Shown in pieces: positions 17,539 through 25,372 of a stretch of 64,000 bases of DNA. The notes under the pieces are model-generated. The model worked only from the letters and a program-made list of their open reading frames with translations, was not told the origin of the DNA and made no database searches. The stretch comes from an uncultured Acidimicrobiales bacterium (GTDB taxonomy: Bacteria > Actinomycetota > Acidimicrobiia > Acidimicrobiales > SZUA-35): positions 43,887-107,886 of the forward strand of contig CAKZXA010000068.1 in the NCBI GenBank assembly GCA_937922045.1, written 5' to 3'. Numbering within the stretch: position 1 is the stretch's first letter; each line of letters begins with the position of its first letter. Made by a program: the position numbers and the translations under genes.

Positions 17539-17654
17539 GGAGGCACCCTAATTCGACCGCGCTACTGGCACCAACCCGACCGCTCTGGCACGCTTTGGCC
17601 TATGTGTTTCGCCATGATGATTCCGCCAGCCGGTCGACAACGAGGTAGGTGCAC

Positions 17655-18794
17655 ATGCGGATAGCCGTTGTTGGTGGTGGTATCGCTGGCGTGTCGGCAG
17701 CCTTTGCCCTTGCCACGAGCGGAGCTGAGCCCGACGTGGTTCTGATCGAAGCCGAGCAGGAGCTGGCGGCTCACACCACCGGTCGGTCAGCGGCTCAATA
17801 CATCAAGAACTATGGGGTTGACACGGTCAAAGCGCTCACTCTGGCCAGCTACGAGTTCCTCGCCAACCCGCCATCGTCTCTGGCCGACCATTCCCATCTT
17901 TCGCCCCGGGGTCAGCTGACGGTGGCCGATGCTGCTCAGGAGGACTACTTCCAGCAGCTGCTCGTTGACGGGCAGCACTATGACGACACGATCGCCGAGA
18001 TCGATATCGCCGAGGCCTGTCGTCTCTTTCCCCCCTTGCGGCCTGGCCGTTTTACCCGAGCGATGGTCGAACCGAACTCGGCCGACATCGATGTCGCTGG
18101 CCTGCACCAGACCTTCGTACGAGGTTTTCGTGCCGCCGGGGGTGAAATACGGACGAATTACCGGCTCGATGCTGCCACCCGGGCTGGCTCGGGTTGGTCG
18201 GTGGAGACCACAAGCGGCATTGTCGAGGCCGATGTGATCGTGAATGCCGCTGGAGCCTGGGGCGATGTGGTAGCTCGCCGGGCCGGTGTCGCCCCGATTG
18301 GGCTTCAACCCATGCGGCGCACAGCGTTCATGGTCGGCCACGACCATCCCGAGATGGGCCAATGGCCGCTGGTGGCATCGGTTGAGCACAGCTGGTATCT
18401 CAAACCCGACGGCCCGCAGTTGCTCTGCTCGCCGGCCAACGAAGACCCTATGGAACCATGTGATGTCAAGGCGGAGGAGCTCGATGTGGCTCTAGCGATA
18501 GAGAGGATCAACGACGCGACGACCCTCGGGATCAGGTCGGTCCGCAGTTCGTGGGCTGGCCTGCGCACCTTCACGTCCGATCGCTCCATGGTGGTTGGCG
18601 CCGACGATGCCGAGCCGTCGTTTATCTGGTGTGTTGGGCAGGGCGGCACAGGCATCCAAACGGCGCCTGCGGTTGGACGACTCGTAGCCGATCTTGTTGG
18701 CGACGGTGCGCCCGGAGCATGGTGTGGCGATGTCGGTCTCGATCCGTCGAGTCTCGGTGTAGCCCGTCTCCGCCGTTCGGATAACCCTGCATAG
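17655..18794 (+). CDS. FAD-dependent amine/amino-acid oxidoreductase, DauA-like
   Basis: A 379-residue DAO-family flavoprotein. The N-terminal dinucleotide fold reads IAVVGGGIAGVSAAFAL, followed by the FAD-contacting HTTGRSAAQYIKNYG as in D-arginine dehydrogenase (DauA) and related DadA-type enzymes. A second FAD segment (VNAAGAWGDVVARRAGV) and the C-terminal GQGGTGIQTAPAVGRLVADL complete the fold. It probably oxidises a D- or N-substituted amino acid in the cytoplasm or at the membrane; the exact substrate is inferred only from the DauA-like motif. ATG 17655 is preferred over a GTG two codons upstream, with GAGG near. Confidence 0.8.
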   Translation: MRIAVVGGGIAGVSAAFALATSGAEPDVVLIEAEQELAAHTTGRSAAQYIKNYGVDTVKALTLASYEFLANPPSSLADHSHLSPRGQLTVADAAQEDYFQQLLVDGQHYDDTIAEIDIAEACRLFPPLRPGRFTRAMVEPNSADIDVAGLHQTFVRGFRAAGGEIRTNYRLDAATRAGSGWSVETTSGIVEADVIVNAAGAWGDVVARRAGVAPIGLQPMRRTAFMVGHDHPEMGQWPLVASVEHSWYLKPDGPQLLCSPANEDPMEPCDVKAEELDVALAIERINDATTLGIRSVRSSWAGLRTFTSDRSMVVGADDAEPSFIWCVGQGGTGIQTAPAVGRLVADLVGDGAPGAWCGDVGLDPSSLGVARLRRSDNPA

Positions 18795-18877
18795 GGAAAT
18801 CGCCCTAAATGGCTAAACCCTCACCGAAAATCTGTGCCACACTTGGCTCACCAAGAGGAAGGAGGTGGTCCAACTGT

Positions 18878-18925
18878 TTGACAGAACGAAAGGGATCTTG
18901 GAGGTGGCTGGCCGTTAGCGGTTAG
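18878..18925 (+). CDS. Possible 15-residue leader peptide with two Trp codons
   Basis: A TTG at 18878 opens a 15-codon frame, L T E R K G S W R W L A V S G, ending in TAG at 18923. The ribosome site AAGGAGGTG lies upstream (GGAGG to TTG is 12 bases). The two TGG codons (18899 and 18905) lie on or beside the 5' arm of a possible hairpin, as in attenuators that sense tryptophan. An overlapping alternative starts with CTG at 18874 (FDRTKGILEVAGR), with better spacing of eight bases. Neither is confirmed and no tryptophan gene follows. Confidence 0.3.
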   Translation: MTERKGSWRWLAVSG

Positions 18926-19056
18926 CTGGGCCGCTCGCGAATAGCGACCGGCCACCGCCCTGCTGGTACTGCCCAACCCTCTGATCGGGTGGATGAATCC
19001 CGTCCGCCTTGGTTGTGGTAGTCCGCTGGGTGTCCCAGCAATTGTCGAAAGACAGG

Positions 19057-19083
19057 TTCAGGACGGGTTCTGCCCGTCCTGAA
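19057..19083. terminator. Strong hairpin, possible terminator or RNA element
   Basis: ttcaggacggg (19057-19067) pairs perfectly with cccgtcctgaa (19073-19083) around a five-base loop. There is no U-tract after it, so it is either a U-less terminator of the kind reported in actinobacteria or a stable RNA element. It sits 86 bases before the GTG of the next gene. Confidence 0.5.
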
Positions 19084-19155
19084 TCGCGTCTGGGTCCACC
19101 TTCGAAACCGATGTCGGGCTCTCGAACCATTGCACTCGTTCCTACCTGAATCGGG

Positions 19156-19161
19156 TAGCGT
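19156..19161 (+). promoter_or_regulatory. -10 box for a leaderless transcript
   Basis: TAGCGT ends seven bases before the GTG at 19169. The best -35-like match, TTGCAC at 19130-19135, is 20 bases upstream, longer than ideal. The position fits transcription starting at the G of the start codon. Confidence 0.5.
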
Positions 19162-19168
19162 AAGGTCC

Positions 19169-19375
19169 GTGGAACGCCCAGGAAAATTTGAACACTTCCG
19201 CTGGGTTGGTGACAAGCGGACACAGGTCGTCTACGACGTCGACAACCTCGTAGATTCAAGCATCATCGACGAGCTCATGGAATCGAGCAGCTATACCTGC
19301 TTCGGGCCTGACAATCTTGCCGAAGCCCGCAATCGTGGCTATCGACCGTTTAATGGCACAGGAACAGACACCTAG
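19169..19375 (+). CDS. Small conserved-looking actinobacterial protein, unknown function
   Basis: A 68-residue protein starting VERPGKFEHFRWVGDKRTQVVYD and ending in FGPDNLAEARNRGYRPF. The RWVGDKRTQVVYD core and the GPDNLAEARNRGY tail look like a conserved small protein of actinobacteria; I recall similar sequences but cannot name a family or a function. No transmembrane segment or metal motif is seen. The GTG follows TAGCGT by seven bases, so the message is probably leaderless; the in-frame ATG at 19130 is a weaker option. It overlaps the hydrolase gene by 23 bases, implying co-expression. Confidence 0.7.
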   Translation: MERPGKFEHFRWVGDKRTQVVYDVDNLVDSSIIDELMESSSYTCFGPDNLAEARNRGYRPFNGTGTDT

Positions 19376-20183
19376 CGTCCTCGAGGACGCCTCGATTCGC
19401 TCGTCGGACGGAGTCGTACTCGAAGGTCGGCTGACACAGGTCCACCAGGCTGAGGGAAGCTTGCGCGACAACGCTGTGTTGTTACTGCACGGTTTTCCAT
19501 CCGGCGATGTTAGAGCCGACAAGATCGGTGGCGACATGCCACAGCTGTGTGAGCGCATCAGCGCAGAGTTGCGCTGGAACGCTCTCGCCATTCGGTTTCG
19601 GGGCTGTGGAGAGTCACAGGGCAACTTCAGTCTTGCTGGCTGGTGCGATGATGCCTCAGCAGCGATCGACTTCCTCCACGAGAGCCTGAAGCCCCGGAAC
19701 ATCTGGGTAGTGGGTTTCGGAACTGGCGGCACGGTCGGTCTCGTGGCTGCGGCCCGGTCACCGCGAGTAGCGGGAGCGGCTGTGGTTGGATCACCGGCTG
19801 ACTTCCACGACTGGGCCGACAATCCGGAACGATTGCTCCGCCATGCCCGAGAGGTTGGTGTCATCAAAGACTCCTCCTACCCCGACCAACCAAAGAGCTG
19901 GCAATCCGAGCTTCGGAACGTGCGAGCCGATGAGGTAGCGGAGTATTTCCCACCGCGCCCTCTGCTCATCTTGCATGGCAGCGACGACGATGCGGTGCCT
20001 CATTTCGATGCCCGTCTTCTCGCCGACCGCCACGGTGATGCCGAGCTGAGAATCATCAGCGGCGGCGGACACCAGCTACGTCACGATCCGCGAGCTATCT
20101 CCATTCTCCTGGGCTGGCTCGATCGCCAGACGACCGATGGGTTCGATAGAGACGACGACCTCCCGGCCTTAGCCGCCGAGTAG
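19353..20183 (+). CDS. Alpha/beta-hydrolase-fold protein with Gly at the nucleophile position
   Basis: A 276-residue alpha/beta hydrolase. The oxyanion segment is LLLHGFPSGDVRADKIGG, the Asp is probably in HGSDDDAVPHFDARLLAD and the His in GGGHQLRHDPRAI. The nucleophile elbow reads VVGFGTGGTVGL, that is G-x-G-T-G with Gly (residue 123) where Ser, Cys or Asp is expected. It may therefore be inactive, use another residue, or have a non-hydrolytic role. ATG 19353 overlaps the previous gene by 23 bases; a TTG at 19317 is an alternative. The partner gene suggests a two-gene unit of unknown role. Confidence 0.78.
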   Translation: MAQEQTPSVLEDASIRSSDGVVLEGRLTQVHQAEGSLRDNAVLLLHGFPSGDVRADKIGGDMPQLCERISAELRWNALAIRFRGCGESQGNFSLAGWCDDASAAIDFLHESLKPRNIWVVGFGTGGTVGLVAAARSPRVAGAAVVGSPADFHDWADNPERLLRHAREVGVIKDSSYPDQPKSWQSELRNVRADEVAEYFPPRPLLILHGSDDDAVPHFDARLLADRHGDAELRIISGGGHQLRHDPRAISILLGWLDRQTTDGFDRDDDLPALAAE

Positions 20184-20229
20184 GAAGGCCGGACCGGGAG
20201 GTCGGGTTTACGAGTACCGGTGTTGCCGG

Positions 20230-20257
20230 TCGTTGGTTGCTAGTCGTTGGTTGCTAG
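20230..20257. repeat. Perfect 14-base tandem duplication at a stop codon
   Basis: tcgttggttgctag is repeated exactly (20230-20243, 20244-20257). On the minus strand each unit begins C-TAG and the copy at 20244-20257 supplies the stop codon of the metalloprotease gene; the second unit lies directly after that stop. The arrangement is the same as at 7399-7426 although the sequence differs. Confidence 0.9.
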
Positions 20258-22476
20258 TTCGAGCGGCAGACCTGCCCGCTCGTGTAGCTCAGGCCTGCGG
20301 CGATGACATCGTCGATGCACACACCGAAGGTTGGCTTCTTGGCCGCATTGGCCGTGGTATAGCTGGCTCGACCGTTGGCATCGGTCGTGATCGTTGCTGT
20401 GTCAGCAAACGAGCCGGTGAAGCTGATCTCGACCGAAGCGTTGGCGACGGGCTGGCCGAGCTCATTCTCGATTACCAGGTTCACCTGGCCATAGGTCATA
20501 CCTCTGCCGGCGGAGGCCGTCGAGGTCGAGATGGCGCTTACCAGAGCGGTCGTCGGATCGCCGGCTTCCTCGCTGGAGATCTTTAAGAGATCAACCGCGA
20601 TGGAGTCAGGACTGGTCTGGCGGGCGCTTGAATCGGTGTCGACAACGCGGACCCAGATGGTGCCCGATGGGCTGCCTAGCAGGTAGGAGTTGTCGACCGA
20701 GCCGGTCAGGGTGTCGAGGGTAACCCAGCTGGAGCCGTCATCTGACCACTGAAGCGTGATGCCTGCGTCTGCGTCGCCGCCGTCGGTGACCGATGCGATG
20801 ATCGAAAGCGTTTGCACGTTGCCGGGTGAGGTGATCGTCCACTGATGGTCGAGTGTGTCGTGGCGTCGGCTTGGCTTGCCACCGGACAGAACCTCGGTAA
20901 TCGTCTGGCTTTGGCCGTCGGCTGTCGTCGTCGCCACATAGGTTTGGCTCACGGACCCGGCGATGGCCTGTTCACCGTTGGCGAACGCATCGTCGGCTGG
21001 TGGTGGAGGTGGAGGAGGAGGCGTCGAGTCGAACGTGCCACTCAAGGTGTACACGCCCAGGCTGCCGTAGTCGGTGTAGCCCGTCGGAGAGCTAGCCATT
21101 GGGTCACCGGTGCCTACGCCGTCAACTTCAACGGTGTAGTCTCCCGCTTCGAGTGCAGCGGTCAAGGAGGCGCCGAGGGTGGCTGGATCGGAGGCGAAGG
21201 CCACCTGTTGCCCGCTCGAGTTGCGCAGCAGAAGCGCAATGTCGAGGTTGGCACCGAGCGCCGCGGGCGAAGCCGTGAAGGTGGCCGTCCCCCCACCGGT
21301 ACTGAAGCTGAAAACGTCGACGTCTGTACGGGTGGCGATGAGGCCTTCCACGCTTGGCGTGTCACCGATCAAGGGTGTTGCCTGGCTGGCAGCGTCACCG
21401 TGGTCGTCGCTGCGAAGGCCGAAGCCGTTGACATTGGTCAAGGAGGAAAGGATGCCGATGTCATCTCGGCCCTCTCCGTAGTTTGCGCCACTTCCATTGT
21501 TGTTGGCGTTCGTATAGTCCTGCCGACTCCATTGGCCGACGTTGACGTAGTAAGCGGCTCCCATGATCGGGGCCCACGAGGTTTCGCCGGTGCCATGGCC
21601 GGTGTAGTAGGGATTGCCGGTCGTGGTGCCATCGTGAGCCAGAAGCATGGCGTGACCAACCTCGTGCGTCGTCGCCTCTGACACGCCGCGGAAGCTCTCG
21701 TTGTAGACGAACACGGGCTCGTCGACAGAGTCGCCGAAGGAACCGATGTAGGCATGCCCGCCGCAACCGCAGCCAGCGAAGGTGTCGGCGGTGATCACGA
21801 CGCGCGTGCCCCAGCTGGTGTCGCCGCTTCCGGTTCGACTCAAGGCATTTGCGCCCGGGTCGATGGTGGTGACGTTGACGTTCCAGGGAGCGAAGTCTTC
21901 AGCCACGACCGACCAGGTGTCGACGATGCGTTGGAGCTCGGCTGCGGTCCAGGTGTTGGTGTCGCCGTCGAGATCAAAGGGGGGTGACTCTATCGTTGCG
22001 ACGTTGTAGGCACTGTTCCACGTGGTGCCGGAGGTGACGTGTCCGTCGAAGTCGAGATAGATCGTTTTGGCCGCACCGGGAAGGCTTGCCAGCTGGAACT
22101 CGGGACCGTCGACCGGTGGAGCGGCCACCGCTTCCAGGGTCTCGGTGTCGTCGGCGCTGACCTCGCCTGGGGCGAGCACATCGAAGTATGCGATCTCCAG
22201 CCCCGAGTCGACGGCCATGGTGGAATCCTCCAGGAGCATTTCCTGGAGCTCCCAAGGCTCAAGGCCATACCGCTTCGCCACTGCGGGGAGGCGGTCGCCA
22301 AGCCGGGCGACAGCGGCCTGGCCTCGTTCATAGCCGTTCGTGGTAGGCGGGCCCGCATTATCCGGCGGTAAGGGACCACCGGGTGAACCGGGTTGGGCTG
22401 ATGCGGATCCGGTGGTTACACCGGCGAGACCGAGAACAGCGAGGAAGGCAACGAGGCGAACGAGAATCTTTGACAT
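20254..22476 (-). CDS. Secreted zinc metalloprotease with PPC-like and Ig-like domains
   Basis: A 740-residue exported protein. Signal peptide: MSKILVRLVAFLAVLGLAGVTTGSASA. The catalytic domain has the zinc motif HEVGHAMLLAHD (HExxHxxxxxH) near residue 270, followed by PIMGAAYY, a possible Met-turn. A pre-peptidase C-terminal-like domain follows (DVDVFSFSTGGGTATFTASP), then a Pro-rich linker, a beta domain (ADDAFANGEQAIAGSVSQTY) and a C-terminal Ig-like domain (YGQVNLVIENELGQPVANASVEISFTG) ending with two cysteines. It should degrade extracellular protein; the substrate is unknown. ATG 22476 has AAAGGA just upstream. Confidence 0.88.
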   Translation of the reverse strand: MSKILVRLVAFLAVLGLAGVTTGSASAQPGSPGGPLPPDNAGPPTTNGYERGQAAVARLGDRLPAVAKRYGLEPWELQEMLLEDSTMAVDSGLEIAYFDVLAPGEVSADDTETLEAVAAPPVDGPEFQLASLPGAAKTIYLDFDGHVTSGTTWNSAYNVATIESPPFDLDGDTNTWTAAELQRIVDTWSVVAEDFAPWNVNVTTIDPGANALSRTGSGDTSWGTRVVITADTFAGCGCGGHAYIGSFGDSVDEPVFVYNESFRGVSEATTHEVGHAMLLAHDGTTTGNPYYTGHGTGETSWAPIMGAAYYVNVGQWSRQDYTNANNNGSGANYGEGRDDIGILSSLTNVNGFGLRSDDHGDAASQATPLIGDTPSVEGLIATRTDVDVFSFSTGGGTATFTASPAALGANLDIALLLRNSSGQQVAFASDPATLGASLTAALEAGDYTVEVDGVGTGDPMASSPTGYTDYGSLGVYTLSGTFDSTPPPPPPPPADDAFANGEQAIAGSVSQTYVATTTADGQSQTITEVLSGGKPSRRHDTLDHQWTITSPGNVQTLSIIASVTDGGDADAGITLQWSDDGSSWVTLDTLTGSVDNSYLLGSPSGTIWVRVVDTDSSARQTSPDSIAVDLLKISSEEAGDPTTALVSAISTSTASAGRGMTYGQVNLVIENELGQPVANASVEISFTGSFADTATITTDANGRASYTTANAAKKPTFGVCIDDVIAAGLSYTSGQVCRSN

Positions 22477-22545
22477 GGATTCCTTTCGTTGGGCGAATCC
22501 ATGTCATCGGTTCGTCATGCAATATTCTTGATGTTGAAATTTGTA

Positions 22546-25230
22546 TTATGTTGTCCAGGGAGCCGGAGCGTCTACCCCAACGTTGTAATGACTCAGCGCT
22601 TCAGCGAGCACCGTGGCCTCGACCACACCGTCTTGCACCAGCTCGTAAAGCACCGCTGTCACGACGTTTGGCATGTCTACCTCAAAGAACGATCGGAGAA
22701 CCGCTCGGTCGTCGGAACGCCCGTAGCCGTCGGTTCCCAATGCGGTGAAGCGGCCAGGTACGTAGCGCGCGATCTGCTCTGGCACCGCCCGCACGTAGTC
22801 AGACACAGCCACGACTGGGCCCGGGATACCGGACAGGAGGGTGGTCACGTGAGGGGTGCGCGGCTCTTCAACGGGATGGAGCCGATTCCAGCGCTCAACC
22901 TCCATGGCTTGATCCCGCAGACGTTTGTAGCTCGTTGCTGACCAAAGGTCGATGCCGATGCCCCAACGCTCGGCCAGCTCGGTTTGAGCATCGCGTGCTG
23001 CAATGTGGGCTGGACCGGAGAACAAGACGGTCGATCGGTGAGGTACGCCTTCGGGCGCATCGACCCACTGGTAAAGGCCATCGAGAATCCCCTGATCGAC
23101 ACCATCGGGCTGTGGCGGTTGGGCGTAGTTCTCGTTGTAGAGCGTGAGGTAGTAGAAGATGTCCTCGTTGTCGACGTACATGCGATGTAGGCCGTCCTTG
23201 ATGATGGCCGCAAGCTCGTAGGCAAAAGATGGGTCGTAGGCCTGACAAGCCGGCACCGTGGACGCCATCACCAAGCTGTGGCCGTCCTGATGCTGAAGGC
23301 CCTCACCAGCCAACGTTGTGCGCCCGGCGGTCGCGCCCATAAGGAAGCCTCGGGCCCTCGAATCGGCGGCCGACCAGATCAGATCGCCGACCCGCTGGAA
23401 ACCAAACATCGAGTAGAAGGTGTAGAAGGGAACCATCGGGACGCCTCGGTGGGCGTAGCTGGTGGCAGCGGCGATCCAACTCGCCATCGACCCGGCTTCG
23501 GTGATGCCTTCCTCCAGGATCTGCCCATCGGCATCCTCGCTATAGGACAGGAGTAGCTCGTGGTCGACCGGCTCGTACTTCTGACCGAACGGGGCGTAGA
23601 TCTCAAACTCTCGGAAAAGGGAGTCCATGCCGAACGTGCGGGCCTCATCGGGGACGATCGGTACAACCCGTCGCCCGAATTCGGGTTCGCGCATAAGATC
23701 GCGCAGCATGGGAGTGAAGGCCATCGTGGTCGATACCTCGCGGCCTCCCGACCCCTCACGTGCGGGCTTGAATGGCGCATCGCTTGGCATGGCCAAGGGA
23801 CGCCGAATCACCACTCGACGTTCGGGTAGGAAGCCGTCGAGCGCCTTTCGCCGATGCATCAGGTATTCGTAGGACTCTGATCCGGGTTCAGGACGGTAAT
23901 AGGGAGGAATACCGTCGGCCAGCGACTCCTCCGGAATCTCGTCGTGCAGTTGAAGACGATCCCGAAGTTCGCCCATCTGGGCCACGGTCATTTTCTTGAT
24001 CTGATGGGTGGCGTTTCGCCCCTCAAAGCCTTCGCCGAGCGTCCAGCCCTTGACGGTTTTGGCCAGAATCACTGTGGGCTGCCCTGTGTGTTCGGTAGCG
24101 GCCTTGTATGCCGCGAACATCTTCTGGTAGTCGTGGCCGCCGCGGGGGAGTGCTTCGAGCTGATCATCGCTCAGGTGCTCGACCAGCTTTCGGAGGCGGG
24201 GATCAGGGCCGAAGAACTTCTCGCGAATGTAGGCTCCCGTCTCGGTGGCATAACGTTGGAACTCGCCGTCCACGGTCGAGTTCATCTTGTTGAGAAGTAC
24301 ACCGTCGACATCTCGCTGAAGGAGTTCGTCCCAGCGCGATCCGTGAATCACTTTGATGACGTTCCACCCGGCGCCCCGGAACACGCCTTCCAACTCCTGA
24401 ATAATCTTGCCGTTGCCGCGCACCGGGCCGTCGAGGCGTTGCAGGTTGCAGTTGACCACCCAAACGAGATTGTCGAGGCCGTCGCGGCCAGCGAGCTGGA
24501 TCGAGCCCAACGTTTCTGGCTCGTCGGTTTCGCCGTCACCGATGAAGGCCCAAACTCGCGAATAGCTGGTGTCGTCGATCTTGCGGTTCTGGAGGTAGCG
24601 CAGGAAGCGGGCATGGTAGATCGAGTTGATCGGGCCCAGTCCCATCGACACCGTCGGATACTCCCAGAACTCCGGCATAAGGCGCGGGTGGGGGTAGGAC
24701 GACAGGCCATTGCCGCCGACTTCGAACCGGAAGTTGTCGAGCTGTTCTTGGTCGAGACGGCCTTCGAGGAAGGCTCGCGCATAGATTCCAGGAGCTGCGT
24801 GACCCTGGAAGTAAATGGCGTCGCCGGAGTAGCCGTCCTTGCCGCGGAAGAACCAATTGAAGCCAACCTCGTAGAGGGTGGCCGACGAGGCAAAGGTCGA
24901 GAGGTGGCCACCGATTCCGTCGGATTGCTTGTTGGCCCGAATGACCATGGCGGCAGCGTTCCAACGGATGAAGGCGCGAAGCCTGCGCTCCATATGCTCA
25001 TCGCCGGGGAAGAAAGGCTGATCCTCTGGCGGGATCGTATTCACATAGTCGGTCGAGATCGAAACAGCGTTACCTAGCTGAAGTTCTCGGGCCCGAGCGT
25101 TGAGACGCCCGAGTAGATAGCGGGCGCGGGTTTTCCCGGCGGCCGCGTTCACGGCGTCGAGGGATTCAATCCACTCGTCGGTTTCATCGGGGTCGATATC
25201 GGGAAGCTGTCCTAGGAAGCCATCGCTCAT
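22546..25230 (-). CDS. aceE: Pyruvate dehydrogenase E1 component, homodimeric type
   Basis: An 894-residue thiamine diphosphate enzyme that decarboxylates pyruvate and passes the acetyl group to lipoyl-E2. The TPP motif is GDGETDEPETLGSIQLAGRDGLDNLVWVVNCN. Segments HMERRLRAFIRWNAAAMVIRANK and GHLSTFASSATLYEVGFNWFFRG match the E. coli and Mycobacterium AceE layout, not the split alpha/beta type. ATG 25230 is chosen over ATG 25239. It diverges from the RNase H gene with about 142 bases between starts. The E2 and E3 genes lie a few kilobases away on the other strand, not in one operon. Confidence 0.95.
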   Translation of the reverse strand: MSDGFLGQLPDIDPDETDEWIESLDAVNAAAGKTRARYLLGRLNARARELQLGNAVSISTDYVNTIPPEDQPFFPGDEHMERRLRAFIRWNAAAMVIRANKQSDGIGGHLSTFASSATLYEVGFNWFFRGKDGYSGDAIYFQGHAAPGIYARAFLEGRLDQEQLDNFRFEVGGNGLSSYPHPRLMPEFWEYPTVSMGLGPINSIYHARFLRYLQNRKIDDTSYSRVWAFIGDGETDEPETLGSIQLAGRDGLDNLVWVVNCNLQRLDGPVRGNGKIIQELEGVFRGAGWNVIKVIHGSRWDELLQRDVDGVLLNKMNSTVDGEFQRYATETGAYIREKFFGPDPRLRKLVEHLSDDQLEALPRGGHDYQKMFAAYKAATEHTGQPTVILAKTVKGWTLGEGFEGRNATHQIKKMTVAQMGELRDRLQLHDEIPEESLADGIPPYYRPEPGSESYEYLMHRRKALDGFLPERRVVIRRPLAMPSDAPFKPAREGSGGREVSTTMAFTPMLRDLMREPEFGRRVVPIVPDEARTFGMDSLFREFEIYAPFGQKYEPVDHELLLSYSEDADGQILEEGITEAGSMASWIAAATSYAHRGVPMVPFYTFYSMFGFQRVGDLIWSAADSRARGFLMGATAGRTTLAGEGLQHQDGHSLVMASTVPACQAYDPSFAYELAAIIKDGLHRMYVDNEDIFYYLTLYNENYAQPPQPDGVDQGILDGLYQWVDAPEGVPHRSTVLFSGPAHIAARDAQTELAERWGIGIDLWSATSYKRLRDQAMEVERWNRLHPVEEPRTPHVTTLLSGIPGPVVAVSDYVRAVPEQIARYVPGRFTALGTDGYGRSDDRAVLRSFFEVDMPNVVTAVLYELVQDGVVEATVLAEALSHYNVGVDAPAPWTT

Positions 25231-25372
25231 GCGATCCATTCTGCACCAGCCGAGAGCAAATGACGCCTGGCCGATGAAAGATCCCAGATTCCGCTCGGTG
25301 GGGTTGCGAGGGATGCTTGCTTCGGCTGATGCACGGCGTTGCAGCGCGACCTGCGGCTGGCAAGCTGGAGGG

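Larger units (their letters stand above)
18795..19168 (+). other. 374-base gene-free stretch: candidate structured leader with short ORFs
   Basis: The stretch holds an anti-SD-complementary run AAGGAGGTG (18859-18867), short ORFs directly after it, several inverted repeats and a 5-bp-looped hairpin (19057-19083), then a TAGCGT box at 19156. Segments 18903-18908 and 18909-18914 can pair with the overlapping segments 18951-18956 and 18949-18954, so alternative foldings exclude each other. A second small hairpin is gctggg/cccagc at 19025-19039. I see no tRNA and no known riboswitch. It may be a cis-acting leader or a small RNA; the evidence is structural only. Confidence 0.4.

Noticed and set aside
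18795..19168. tRNA or known riboswitch in the gene-free stretch
   Set aside because: No TPsiC-like GGTTCGA arm with matching acceptor and no recognised riboswitch core could be found.
12672..20257. Shared 12-mer agcaaccaacga near 12680 and in the 20230 repeat
   Set aside because: Many 12-mers are shared by chance in 64 kb; no further similarity around them.
23944..25077. 377-codon open frame antisense to aceE
   Set aside because: Shadow of a well-conserved gene; no recognisable motif.
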